Shown here: one piece after another, positions 24,268-31,824 of the stretch
How the letters are laid out: each line of letters begins with the position of its first letter
Numbering within the stretch: position 1 is the stretch's first letter
Source: a virus
Virus record (IMG/VR): IMGVR_UViG_3300027749_000131
Span: 1 to 56,298 of that record
DNA: 56,298 nucleotides
Reading direction: 5' to 3' (one strand)
The notes under the pieces: model-generated
The model's database searches: none
The model's input: the letters and a program-made list of their open reading frames with translations, nothing else
Told to the model about the DNA's origin: nothing
Made by a program: the position numbers and the translations under genes

Positions 24268-24603
24268 TTAACAACCTGTATAAACGTTGTTAAACTCGGT
24301 AATAGAATCTGAAATTTCTTGATATGTTTGATAGAAAATATCCGGTTTACAGGCATAAAATTCACCCTGTATTCCTTTAATGATATAATCACCTTCTGTA
24401 GCGACATGGGCAATTTTATTTTTCCCATGTCCATCTTCTAGGGTTCCAATCTGTAACCACCCTTTGGCATCAGGATGCCAATCCTTTCCAGAGGCTATGA
24501 ATTCGCTTCCAAGCCAATCTTTTAGTTCCTGAATACACTTATCGTTATATTCAAATTTAATCGCCTCAATGGTCACTGGGCGTTTCATATATTGTTTAAT
24601 CAT
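24268..24603 (-). CDS. Conserved phage protein (PVTIEA type)
   Basis: A 111-residue protein starting MIKQYMKRPVTIEAIKF with a C-terminal half GDYIIKGIQGEFYACKPDIF. This pattern (KPVxIEAxxW... PGDWIIKGxxGExYPCKPDIF) is widespread in phage genomes with unknown function. It abuts the cyclase stop and overlaps the GroES-like gene by 8 bases. Confidence 0.75.
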   Translation of the reverse strand: MIKQYMKRPVTIEAIKFEYNDKCIQELKDWLGSEFIASGKDWHPDAKGWLQIGTLEDGHGKNKIAHVATEGDYIIKGIQGEFYACKPDIFYQTYQEISDSITEFNNVYTGC

Positions 24604-24835
24604 CTTCGAACACCGCTACGACTTCATCTTCTGAAACAACCCATAACTCTCCAGAAACATTTTTTGCTTTATTCCAATTCAAAAGAATAATGTCGCCTAA
24701 TTTAAGTAATGTAACATCATGACCTAAGTTCATGACTTTTCCTTTTGTATTATCTTCAGAGTTAACGCCATAAATTAAACCCTGATATTCCGCTTTTTGT
24801 TTTAAAACAAGAACGTTTTTTCCCAATACTTGCAT
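24596..24835 (-). CDS. GroES-like co-chaperonin (putative)
   Basis: A 79-residue protein: GKNVLVLKQKAEYQGLIYG at the N-terminus, GKVMNLGHDVTLLKLGDIIL and LWVVSEDEVVAVFED at the C-terminus. The order of strand, mobile-loop-like segment, GxVxxxG and GDxVL resembles Cpn10/GroES; T4 gp31 and many phages encode such proteins to help fold capsid proteins. It is shorter than GroES (about 97 residues), so confidence is moderate. Confidence 0.6.
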   Translation of the reverse strand: MQVLGKNVLVLKQKAEYQGLIYGVNSEDNTKGKVMNLGHDVTLLKLGDIILLNWNKAKNVSGELWVVSEDEVVAVFEDD

Positions 24836-24855
24836 AATATTTTCCTATAGTTAAT

Positions 24856-24877
24856 AAAAGGGGATGTTTCCATCCCC
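24856..24877 (-). terminator. Terminator of the tmRNA gene
   Basis: Minus strand GGGGATG-GAAA-CATCCCC followed by TTTTATT is a rho-independent terminator directly after the tmRNA coding piece. Confidence 0.85.
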
Positions 24878-24917
24878 AAGCCGTTCTGTTTCCAAGTGGC
24901 TTAATCTCAGGCTAATC

Positions 24918-24962
24918 TCACGCTGCTAGAGCGTAATCTCCATAGTTTGCATCATTTGCTGC
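24918..24962 (-). other. tmRNA tag-peptide reading frame
   Basis: GCA GCA AAT GAT GCA AAC TAT on the minus strand starts a 14-codon frame encoding AANDANYGDYALAA and ending in TGA. The ALAA end is the usual ClpXP degron. The resume codon is one of the two leading GCA codons. Confidence 0.9.
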
Positions 24963-25048
24963 ATTTACTTTGATTTATGCTGATTACGTCAGTCATCTCT
25001 CGTGTTGCCTTCTCTACTATCTCACCTGATCGAAACCATGACAGCCCC

Positions 25049-25136
25049 ATCAAAAACATACTATTTGAGTCTTTAAACTCAATCACCATTCAGTAGATTA
25101 CCGCGAATAGTCTACCTTCTGAGTCTAATATGTTTA
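25049..25136 (-). other. tmRNA intervening segment
   Basis: The 88 bases between the CCA end of the acceptor piece and GGGG of the coding piece contain TTGAGTTTAAAGACTCAA, a hairpin, and pairs GGTAGACTATTCGCGGTAATCT. In two-piece tmRNAs this segment is excised. Confidence 0.7.
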
Positions 25137-25201
25137 TGGTGGAGCTGGAGGGATTCGAACCCTCGTCTCAGATGCCTTCATTTTGAAGGAGTTACAACAA
25201 T

Positions 25202-25360
25202 TCAGTTACTTTCCTGAGAAAGTTTACACAGTTTACGCTTTAATAATAAAAGTTCAATAGTATTATCAAGCGTTTTTCTATAATTTAATATTTCTACTTT
25301 TTTCTTTAGTGAAAGATTATTAAAGTTTTTTCGAGTTACTGGCCAAATCTCACCGTTCAT
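25202..25360 (-). CDS. Small hypothetical ORF overlapping the tmRNA promoter (52 aa)
   Basis: ATG at 25360 overlaps the stop of the upstream gene (ATGA) and has GGAAAACC nearby. The product (MNGEIWPVTRKNFNNLSLKK, then KVEILNYRKTLDNTIELLLL) is helical and basic. Its end runs into the tmRNA acceptor piece. It could be a real overlapping gene or chance. Confidence 0.45.
   Translation of the reverse strand: MNGEIWPVTRKNFNNLSLKKKVEILNYRKTLDNTIELLLLKRKLCKLSQESN
25241..25269 (-). promoter_or_regulatory. Probable tmRNA promoter
   Basis: Minus strand TTGATA (25269-25264), then 17 bases, then TTATTA/TATTAA (25246-25240). It differs from the repeated early promoters and lies inside the small upstream ORF, directly before the acceptor piece. 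Confidence 0.5.
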
Positions 25361-25503
25361 CTAGGTTTTCCTACATTTAGTAGAACAACCAAAAAGAAAA
25401 CAATTAATGCTAATTCAGAAATTCTAATCGCTATAGCTGGCACCGCCAACAATAACAAAAAGAATAATACAATTGCCAATATAAATTTTTCAATAAGTTT
25501 CAT
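25357..25503 (-). CDS. Small two-helix membrane protein (48 aa)
   Basis: MKLIEKFILAIVLFFLLLLA opens a 48-residue peptide with two transmembrane helices separated by AIAIRISEL. It lies two bases after the exonuclease stop and is coupled to the next ORF by an ATGA overlap. No known family. Confidence 0.55.
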   Translation of the reverse strand: MKLIEKFILAIVLFFLLLLAVPAIAIRISELALIVFFLVVLLNVGKPR

Positions 25504-25505
25504 AA

Positions 25506-26087
25506 TTAACTTGGGTAAAGTAACATAAGAGCGTCTAATATAACATCGTCTTGAGGGCGATGTTTAACAACCACATTTCGATCCCATGTTCCAGGATAAG
25601 TTTCTGGATTAATATCACAATAACCGCGAGTGGATTTAGTAGCCGCCAAATCAACATACGTTCTCATATCTCGATAATTTGAATATTGCATAATTGGCTC
25701 ATCGCCAGTTGCTTTACATAAACTATCTATAACCATTTGATCCAGCGAACCTCGAACCCAAATTAACGTAGTTTTTGGATCGCAATGAGAAGCAATATAA
25801 TTTCTAATACATGCAATTGCTTGTTTAGCTGGTAAATCTTTTTCGTTTGGATAAAAACTTTGTTTCTTTGCTAAATCACATTGTTTATTCCACCAAGTAA
25901 TGGTATCTTTTTCGGTAACGCGATTGTATTGTTTAACTTGTTCTTTTACATTAAATTTAACAAACAAGGTATTTGCATATAACGATTCCCATGTATGTTT
26001 TTCAGCGGGATTCATATAAACAATAGCAGCAGATAAAATAACTGAATTAGATTCAGCTCCAAGGGTTTCAACATCGAACACTAACAT
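25506..26087 (-). CDS. DnaQ-like 3'-5' exonuclease
   Basis: A 193-residue protein. LVFDVETLGAESNSVILSAA holds the first DEDD motif (D-x-E). LIWVRGSLDQMVIDSL carries the second acidic motif and HRPQDDVILDALML the final H-x4-D motif. This is the small exoribonuclease subtype found in phages and actinobacteria. GGAG precedes the ATG. It probably trims RNA or DNA ends during host takeover. Confidence 0.8.
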   Translation of the reverse strand: MLVFDVETLGAESNSVILSAAIVYMNPAEKHTWESLYANTLFVKFNVKEQVKQYNRVTEKDTITWWNKQCDLAKKQSFYPNEKDLPAKQAIACIRNYIASHCDPKTTLIWVRGSLDQMVIDSLCKATGDEPIMQYSNYRDMRTYVDLAATKSTRGYCDINPETYPGTWDRNVVVKHRPQDDVILDALMLLYPS

Positions 26088-26111
26088 AATAACTCCAGAA
26101 ATTAAACACTA

Positions 26112-26549
26112 TTATTTTTTTTGTAATCTAGCTAAATCTCCATCCATCATAGAAAGTTTTTTAGTTCGTTGTGTATCTTTAATTAATTCGTTAATTAACA
26201 GAGAAGATAATTTAATCAATTCTTTTGTTTGAGGCTCATCTAATTGATTATTGTTAAACCCATTAAGAAGTTTTCCATATTTTGCTAATGGCGTTTTTAA
26301 TTTTGGGTTTGTATAATTTATTTTCATTTCTTTTTCTATTAATCTAAGGTGATAATATTCCGGAGCATCTTTGATTTTAAGCGGAAATCCATTAGCATTC
26401 CATATAATTGGATAACGATAATTTCCAAACAAAACTACTCCTAAGATTTTATCATTAAGAGTATCGCTAATTTCAAATTTATATCCAGCTGCAACCACTA
26501 TAGTTTTATTTATAGTATCTGGAGTAATTAAATCGATAATTCTCTTCAT
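26112..26549 (-). CDS. Hypothetical protein downstream of DNA ligase
   Basis: A 145-residue protein whose ATG overlaps the ligase stop (ATGA). The N-terminal half is beta-rich (KTIVVAAGYKFEISDTLNDK) and the C-terminal half helical and basic. I recognise no domain. Coupling suggests a role alongside the ligase. Confidence 0.65.
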   Translation of the reverse strand: MKRIIDLITPDTINKTIVVAAGYKFEISDTLNDKILGVVLFGNYRYPIIWNANGFPLKIKDAPEYYHLRLIEKEMKINYTNPKLKTPLAKYGKLLNGFNNNQLDEPQTKELIKLSSLLINELIKDTQRTKKLSMMDGDLARLQKK

Positions 26550-27847
26550 GATAGATCTTCTAACGAGTTTGCTGTAGTTTTGTCATCTCTAATACCATCA
26601 TAAATTGGTAGGAATAATGACTTTTTATCAGAGCCTTTGCTTGAAATAATACAGTTATATTTTACTTGAATGATTTTACCAACATATGATTCTGGATTAT
26701 CGCGTTCGCCTTGTTTATGTTTAAATCCGCTACCAACATTCACTTCTAATTGACCGCATGAAGTTTGACAAAGCAACGATCCAAGCATACCATCGAATTG
26801 AGTTCCAGGAGTTCCTAAAGTAAACCCAATCACTAACAAATCTACAGGATCTTCCGCTTTGAGCTTTAATTGATACTTGGAGCGTTTTGCTTCCCAGATA
26901 CCATTAATTGATTTGAGGATGCAACCTTCTTCGCCGCGATCTAAATTGCGTTGATATTTCTCCATTACTTCTTCACGAGAATTAACAATTTCAGTTTCAA
27001 CTAATTGTAATTTGTTATCAAAACTTGTTGATAATTCTTGTAAAGTAGCAAGTCTTTGGTTATATGGAATTTTACTAACTTCTTTTAAAAAATCTTCATA
27101 TGGAATGTAATCCCAAACAACAACATACAAACCTAATTCTTCTTCAGGAGTAATAGTTCCACGAACAGCTTTTGTTACATAACCATTTGATACTTTTCTT
27201 TCTGCTACTGTACCATTTTGATGTAACCACATTAATTCACCATCAAGAATAAAACGATCTTTATTTGGTAGCGTTAAATTATCGAAACAAGAAATAGATA
27301 AAACGCTACCATTACGAGTTGTTGCTGATACAAATTTACCATCAGCAAATTCAAGGTTGATTCTTGATGAATCCATTTTACACTGTAAGATCGCAGGATA
27401 TTGGATATTTTTTTCAGTTTTTTCGTTGAATTTACCACATAATAAAACAGGGTATTCTGGAATTAAATCTTTCCAAACTTTGTTAATTAGTTTAGTATTA
27501 ACGCCACATTTTAAATCGCGTTCAATAACTCGATATAAAACTTCTTGGTCAAATTTCGTTAAATTATTTAATAGGTTACTAACGAATTTAATTGCAGCAT
27601 TACCTGTTAATTTTCTATTCGCTATATTTTCAACCAATTCATTTAATGCTTTAGTTAAATCGCCTTTGTGATATACAGTAGAAAAGTAAGATGATTCTGG
27701 ACGTTTTTTAATCCAAAATTTAATTCTAGGGTTATATGCTAATTCAAATACTAATCGTTTATTAGTATCATTTTTTGCTGATTCTAGGATAGCAAGTTTA
27801 TCATTAGTGCTTGCAGTTTCAGCTAATAAGTTTAAAAAGTTTAACAT
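26546..27847 (-). CDS. ATP-dependent DNA ligase (T4 gp30-like)
   Basis: A 433-residue protein with the nucleotidyltransferase motifs in order: motif I KMDSSR (157-162; Lys157 is the adenylated residue), motif III LDGELMW, motif IV EEGCILKS and motif V YQLKLKAED. The N-terminal 140 residues match the helical DNA-binding domain of T4-type ligases. Motif I normally reads KxDGxR; here Gly is replaced by Ser160. It seals nicks in replication and repair. GAGGATAATTAA precedes the ATG and an early promoter lies upstream. Confidence 0.85.
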   Translation of the reverse strand: MLNFLNLLAETASTNDKLAILESAKNDTNKRLVFELAYNPRIKFWIKKRPESSYFSTVYHKGDLTKALNELVENIANRKLTGNAAIKFVSNLLNNLTKFDQEVLYRVIERDLKCGVNTKLINKVWKDLIPEYPVLLCGKFNEKTEKNIQYPAILQCKMDSSRINLEFADGKFVSATTRNGSVLSISCFDNLTLPNKDRFILDGELMWLHQNGTVAERKVSNGYVTKAVRGTITPEEELGLYVVVWDYIPYEDFLKEVSKIPYNQRLATLQELSTSFDNKLQLVETEIVNSREEVMEKYQRNLDRGEEGCILKSINGIWEAKRSKYQLKLKAEDPVDLLVIGFTLGTPGTQFDGMLGSLLCQTSCGQLEVNVGSGFKHKQGERDNPESYVGKIIQVKYNCIISSKGSDKKSLFLPIYDGIRDDKTTANSLEDLS

Positions 27848-27878
27848 TTAATTATCCTCAAAATATTCATTATAGTTT

Positions 27879-27907
27879 ATTATACTCTAAGAGTAATTTA
27901 ATGTCAA
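27879..27907 (-). promoter_or_regulatory. Early sigma70-type promoter
   Basis: TTGACA (27907-27902), 17 bases, TATAAT (27884-27879) on the minus strand. It drives the ligase operon. The TGA of the upstream gene lies inside the -35 box. Confidence 0.9.
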
Positions 27908-28464
27908 GCACTTTCTTCATACCACGATGGAGTATTTCTACCATTTATTTTACCTTTCCAGTTAGCAATATGTCGTTTTTCTGTATTGTAATAGTTTCTA
28001 TAGGATGCAATTGAATCCCCTGGAACAATACAATGAACTGGCATCGCAGGAGTCGGTTCAGTAAAAAGTTTTGTTGAAATATTAAATGGAGCATACTGTA
28101 ATTTATCAACTAAACCAATTTGCTCGCATTTGTGTATTTTACCATAACGATAAGTGTATTCTTTACATAATTCCACAAGTAAAGAATGAAGCCATTGATA
28201 ATTTTCAAATCCATGGCGAACCCAAATAGCCGATGGGTGATTTATATGAGTTGCTAAATATAAAATATCGTCGTAAGAATTGTTAAGTTTCCATACTGTT
28301 TTTTTACGACCTGATGCAGAAAAACCTGCAGTTTCTACGCCATCTAGAACTCGATGAGCAGTAGACATCAATTGAGCTGTTTCTTTTATTTGAGAAACTA
28401 CGTGCCTATTTGTGTGCTCTAGAGCACAAATTGTTGTATCATTATTAAGATAGAAAATATTCAT
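27904..28464 (-). CDS. Conserved phage protein (HVVSQIKETAQLMSTAHR family)
   Basis: A 186-residue protein; ATG at 28464 follows GGAG. It contains NRHVVSQIKETAQLMSTAHR, THINHPSAIWVRHGFENYQW and ELCKEYTYRYGKIHKCE, a family known to me from cyanophage-like myoviruses with no assigned activity. Its last codons (E-E-S-A-stop) are made by the AGTGCTTGA of the promoter of the next operon. Confidence 0.75.
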   Translation of the reverse strand: MNIFYLNNDTTICALEHTNRHVVSQIKETAQLMSTAHRVLDGVETAGFSASGRKKTVWKLNNSYDDILYLATHINHPSAIWVRHGFENYQWLHSLLVELCKEYTYRYGKIHKCEQIGLVDKLQYAPFNISTKLFTEPTPAMPVHCIVPGDSIASYRNYYNTEKRHIANWKGKINGRNTPSWYEESA

Positions 28465-28495
28465 AACAAACTCCAATAAAAAAGGGTATAGAGTT

Positions 28496-28524
28496 ATTAT
28501 ACCCTATACCCTAGACATTGTCAA
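28496..28524 (-). promoter_or_regulatory. Early sigma70-type promoter
   Basis: TTGACA (28524-28519), 17 bases, TATAAT (28501-28496), minus strand, upstream of the gene at 28464. An A/T palindromic GGGTATAGAGTTATTATACCC spans the -10. Confidence 0.9.
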
Positions 28525-28533
28525 GCACTTTTT

Positions 28534-29013
28534 TTAAATTCCTAATCCTGTATATCGATGACAATCTTTTTCGCATCGATATGGAGTTAAATCCAAATCA
28601 GGAGGAGATTCGCCAGTTCGTTCTGCTTCGTCTTTTTGAATCGGACCAGAATAAAATTTAACATATTTGTTATGGTCTATTCCATCAGCTTTAACGGCAA
28701 CTAATTCTTCGTGGCTTGCAATATGATGTGCCTGTTGATAATCCAATTTAAAAATATCAATTAATGCTTTTTCTATTTTTTCGTGAATTAAAAGATATGG
28801 CATTACATCAGTTCCATCTTTCATTATCGAATTAAAATGTTTATCAACATAAATTGTTTTGCCATTTTTAGAATATCCGGCTAAATATGGAACATTATAT
28901 TCTTTATTAATTTTAACATCTTGTTGAACATGTTTAATGACTCTAGGATCGGTAACCATTTGTCGTTCTTTAAATGTTTGAATTTTTATCAATTCAGTAT
29001 GTCTATGAGTCAT
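28534..29013 (-). CDS. Hypothetical phage protein with HE-rich core
   Basis: A 159-residue protein. LLIHEKIEKALIDIFKLDY followed by QQAHHIASHEELVAVKADGI includes HExxE-like and His-rich stretches that resemble a zincin site, and it ends with a Cys-His motif (RCEKDCHRY). Metal binding is plausible. It overlaps the next upstream gene by 11 bases. No function known to me. Confidence 0.65.
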   Translation of the reverse strand: MTHRHTELIKIQTFKERQMVTDPRVIKHVQQDVKINKEYNVPYLAGYSKNGKTIYVDKHFNSIMKDGTDVMPYLLIHEKIEKALIDIFKLDYQQAHHIASHEELVAVKADGIDHNKYVKFYSGPIQKDEAERTGESPPDLDLTPYRCEKDCHRYTGLGI

Positions 29014-29683
29014 TAAAAACCTCGTTTAATTTTGCTAAATTTGTTACCGTAGAGTCGCGTTTGCATAATGAAACGTATTTATCTATATCATCAGACCATT
29101 CAGATCCTGACCACCATTCAAAGCCTGGAAATCTAGATTTATAAATCCCTCCTAATCCATATCCGCAACCAATATAAAGATAATCTAACCCCATATCTTT
29201 TGCTTGTTTAACTTCATAATCAACAATTTTTCTACCAATAGAAAGTTTTGGTTCAGCATAATCCCAAATTGTAAATTGACTTTCTAATCCGCCATTGTAT
29301 TTTATAAATTTAGTAAATGCAACAATTTTACCATCTTTTTCTACCGCTAATATTGAGCTACGATCTAAATCTGAATCTAAATCATAAGTAAATGTATAAT
29401 TTTTAACGTTTAAAAAATTTGAATATAATTGTTTAATTTCATCTGTATATTCAAATGTTTCATAATATACAACATCATGACCTTTTATTGGTTTAATATT
29501 TAAATCATATTTCGAAAGATTAATTCTAGTAATTCTAGATTGAAACCAATTGTTATAATAGATAGTCCAACCAGATTCTAATGCTAAAGATTCTTCGTGC
29601 GGTTCTAAATTTAATATAGGTTTACATACTTGTATGTCAAAATTCTCTTGTTCCCCATACACATGGTTAAATAATATTTTCAT
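29003..29683 (-). CDS. Ate1/GNAT-like acyltransferase
   Basis: A 226-residue protein. The second half, KIVAFTKFIKYNGGLESQFT, then PKLSIGRKIVDYEVKQAKDM and LDYLYIGCGYGLGGIYKSRF, resembles the C-terminal GNAT fold of arginyl/leucyl-tRNA-protein transferases (Y-x-YLGY...YK motif). It could attach an amino acid to protein N-termini. It overlaps the GNAT gene upstream. Confidence in the specific activity is low. Confidence 0.55.
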   Translation of the reverse strand: MKILFNHVYGEQENFDIQVCKPILNLEPHEESLALESGWTIYYNNWFQSRITRINLSKYDLNIKPIKGHDVVYYETFEYTDEIKQLYSNFLNVKNYTFTYDLDSDLDRSSILAVEKDGKIVAFTKFIKYNGGLESQFTIWDYAEPKLSIGRKIVDYEVKQAKDMGLDYLYIGCGYGLGGIYKSRFPGFEWWSGSEWSDDIDKYVSLCKRDSTVTNLAKLNEVFNDS

Positions 29684-30080
29684 GCATTCTCTTCATGAAG
29701 AAAGCGTCGCTGCCGTCTTCGTAAAAATTATCTTCTTTTCGTATTATACGAAAACCAAAAGATGAATATAGGTTAATTGCTGAAATATTTTCTGTGTTAG
29801 TATGTAAAGTTTTATCCTTATCGTTTACATCTAAAAAATGTTGCAACAACAGTTTTGAATAACCTTTTCCTCTATGAGTATTATTTATCAATAATGTAAA
29901 AAGATATGGCTGGTCATCTTCATACCACATATAATGACCAGCCATATCTTTATCAAGAACTAGAACTATTGTATTTTTAGTTTGGCAATCTTCTAAAGTT
30001 ATCCAATCGCTGGCAAATTGAGTTAATTCATTTTCGATAAGAATTGAATATTCATTAGGAGTTGCGTTTCTAATTTGCAC
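29667..30080 (-). CDS. GNAT-family N-acetyltransferase
   Basis: A 137-residue protein with the GNAT core: YLFTLLINNTHRGKGYSKLL contains the acetyl-CoA pyrophosphate-binding R-G-K-G-x-[SG] motif, and NTENISAINLYSSFGFRIIR is the typical C-terminal part. Substrate unknown. It abuts the small secreted protein gene upstream (shared base) and overlaps the Ate1-like gene downstream. Confidence 0.8.
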   Translation of the reverse strand: MQIRNATPNEYSILIENELTQFASDWITLEDCQTKNTIVLVLDKDMAGHYMWYEDDQPYLFTLLINNTHRGKGYSKLLLQHFLDVNDKDKTLHTNTENISAINLYSSFGFRIIRKEDNFYEDGSDAFFMKRMHENII

Positions 30081-30277
30081 TATTCAACTATACCAAATTG
30101 TCCGCTTGGTAATTTGCACATTTCACCAACAGGTCGCGCCCATTGAATGGGATAAATCCAATATTCTCCCGTTGGAGCAACGCATACATTGCTAACCCAC
30201 ATAAAACCGTTCCACCATGCAGCACTAGCTGTTAGCGAAACAAAACACAACATTAACGCTAAAATTAATTTTTTCAT
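30080..30277 (-). CDS. Small secreted protein
   Basis: A 65-residue protein with a signal peptide (KKLILALMLCFVSLTASAA) and a short Trp-rich mature part with two cysteines (WWNGFMWVSNVCVAPTGEYW). Probably periplasmic and disulfide-bonded. Function unknown. Confidence 0.65.
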   Translation of the reverse strand: MKKLILALMLCFVSLTASAAWWNGFMWVSNVCVAPTGEYWIYPIQWARPVGEMCKLPSGQFGIVE

Positions 30278-30283
30278 ATATTT

Positions 30284-30811
30284 TTAAGGTTTAATTAAAT
30301 ACCATACATCGCTTTCATATGAATCAGAATATAAATTTTTTTGATCAATTTCAGTAAAAAATTCATTTACTGCATTTCTAACGCCCTCAATTACTCTGTA
30401 ATCATGACCAGCAAATACACCACCAGATTTAATTTTAGAATAATAATTTTTACAATCTATTAATACTTGTTCGTAAGTATGAAGACCATCAATAAAAATA
30501 AAATCGTAAGATTCATCTACAAAATCCGATACTGCATCATCAGATGTTTTTCTAACTAATTCGTGTCTATCTCCAAAACTAGATAACCTATCTTTTGCAT
30601 GTAAGTAGAAAAAATCTCTGGTGTTTTCATTTACGCCATTCCAATCAACGTAATTTATATATGGATCGATACTGGTTAATTTTAAAATATTTGGAAAATC
30701 TTTTAATAATCCAACAGAAGAATCTCCTCTATCGCATCCAATTTCAAGCCCAACTAATGGTTTATCTGTAGGTAAAACATCAAGCAACGGTTTAGCAGAA
30801 TATTCAAACAT
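30284..30811 (-). CDS. Class I SAM methyltransferase (Methyltransf_24-like)
   Basis: A 175-residue protein. VGLEIGCDRGDSSVGLLKDF is SAM motif I, LTSIDPYINY motif II, YDFIFIDGLHTYEQVLIDCK the acidic motif with DG-H-Y, and KSGGVFAGHDYR the final strand. This subtype occurs in glycan- and small-molecule-modifying clusters. GGGAAAAATA precedes the start. Confidence 0.8.
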   Translation of the reverse strand: MFEYSAKPLLDVLPTDKPLVGLEIGCDRGDSSVGLLKDFPNILKLTSIDPYINYVDWNGVNENTRDFFYLHAKDRLSSFGDRHELVRKTSDDAVSDFVDESYDFIFIDGLHTYEQVLIDCKNYYSKIKSGGVFAGHDYRVIEGVRNAVNEFFTEIDQKNLYSDSYESDVWYLIKP

Positions 30812-30822
30812 TATTTTTCCCT

Positions 30823-31095
30823 TTAATTACAAAATTGATTTAATTGAGTTGCAGTTAATAACCCAACCTTTCTTTTGACTTCTTCGCCGTCTTCAACAAT
30901 AATTAAAGTTGGAACGCCACGAACTTTATATTTATCTGCCAATTCATAATCGACATCAATGTCAATCTCTACGAGAGGAATCGCTGGTGGATTAGCATCA
31001 ATTATTGATGCTAGCACTTTACAAGGTGAGCACCAACTACTTTTAAAAATAATTAAAACTTTTTTACTGTCTGTAATAACAAAATCTTTTGGCAT
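30823..31095 (-). CDS. Thioredoxin
   Basis: A 90-residue thioredoxin fold: KVLIIFKSSWCSPCKVLASI with active-site CSPC (22-25), IDIDVDYELADKYKVRGVPT with the cis-proline, and VGLLTATQLNQF at the end. The CSPC site is less common than CGPC. It could reduce ribonucleotide reductase or other phage enzymes. Confidence 0.85.
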   Translation of the reverse strand: MPKDFVITDSKKVLIIFKSSWCSPCKVLASIIDANPPAIPLVEIDIDVDYELADKYKVRGVPTLIIVEDGEEVKRKVGLLTATQLNQFCN

Positions 31096-31164
31096 AAATT
31101 TTCCAAATTATAAATAATAAAAATGCATCAATATTAGTTTCGATTAAAAAATTCGTTTTTATCC

Positions 31165-31395
31165 TTAGTTAATTAAAATTGCATTAGTTGGTAAATCGCT
31201 TCCGTCATTTTCGATATCATTTTCAGTAACAAAATCTCCACGCAAATTATAATAATTTCCAGGAGTCGGTCCATAATGTACAATTTTATAATCGTTACCT
31301 TCGTCATCGATAGAGTAAATAACTTCAGCATCAATTAATTCTGGTCTATCGTGCAATAAGTCTTGTAAATTTTCTAAATATTCACTAAATTTCAT
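31165..31395 (-). CDS. Conserved small phage protein
   Basis: A 76-residue acidic protein (MKFSEYLENLQDLLHDRPEL, IDDEGNDYKIVHYGPTPGNY, then GDFVTENDIEND). AGGATAATA precedes the ATG. The layout is familiar from phages, but no function is known. Confidence 0.6.
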   Translation of the reverse strand: MKFSEYLENLQDLLHDRPELIDAEVIYSIDDEGNDYKIVHYGPTPGNYYNLRGDFVTENDIENDGSDLPTNAILIN

Positions 31396-31410
31396 ATTAT
31401 TATCCTAAAT

Positions 31411-31806
31411 TTAAATTAATTTAATTTCAAATCTATCAGCCATATTTTGAACAGCTTGATTTGAAACGCCATGAATATTTTTATTACCATGGCGATTTTC
31501 TACTATTAAACACGTTACTTGATAATCATGTTCTTTGGCCATGTTAAAATATGGTTGCATTTCCCACTCTTGTGTGAACGTATTGTGGACAGCAATGTTA
31601 TCAATAAATGGAGATTGTAGTGCGCGGTTAACTTCTGCTTGACACCATGCGTGACCAGCTTTAGATTTTTCTGGAGTCCAGTTATAATTACCATCTGCAT
31701 CTGTGTGAAAATCATCAGCAGAAACCGCAAGGTTAACATTTAGGGATTTAATTAGTGTAGATTTACCAGCCCCACAAACCCCCCTAACGAGAAAAAGTCT
31801 TTTCAT
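31411..31806 (-). CDS. P-loop kinase / polynucleotide-kinase-like ATPase
   Basis: A 131-residue protein started at the ATG at 31806. MKRLFLVRGVCGAGKSTLIK holds Walker A; SADDFHTDADGNYNW and AGHAWCQAEVNRAL match the AAA_33/N4BP2-like kinase family, and NTFTQEWEMQPYFNMAKEHD the lid region. Such phage enzymes phosphorylate nucleotides or polynucleotide ends. A truncated copy of its first codons remains 0.95 kb upstream, beyond a homing endonuclease. Confidence 0.8.
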   Translation of the reverse strand: MKRLFLVRGVCGAGKSTLIKSLNVNLAVSADDFHTDADGNYNWTPEKSKAGHAWCQAEVNRALQSPFIDNIAVHNTFTQEWEMQPYFNMAKEHDYQVTCLIVENRHGNKNIHGVSNQAVQNMADRFEIKLI

Positions 31807-31824
31807 AATATACATTCCACCCAT

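Larger units (their letters stand above)
24878..25236 (-). ncRNA. ssrA: Circularly permuted (two-piece) tmRNA
   Basis: On the minus strand the acceptor half comes first and the coding half second. Acceptor piece: T arm GAGGG-TTCGAAT-CCCTC (25164-25148), CAGCTCC (25147-25141), then A-CCA to 25137. An 88-base spacer (25136-25049) would be removed. Coding piece: GGGGCTG at 25048-25042 pairs with CAGCTCC, including the G3-U70 wobble required for alanylation, followed by TGGTTTCGA. The tag frame (24962-24918) reads AANDANYGDYALAA-stop. A terminator follows. The 5' end is estimated from a promoter at 25241-25269. Such permutation is known from alphaproteobacteria and a few other groups. Confidence 0.9.

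Noticed and set aside
27357-27671. Plus-strand ORF opposite the DNA ligase
   Set aside because: Shadow of the ligase gene; no ribosome binding site or family features.
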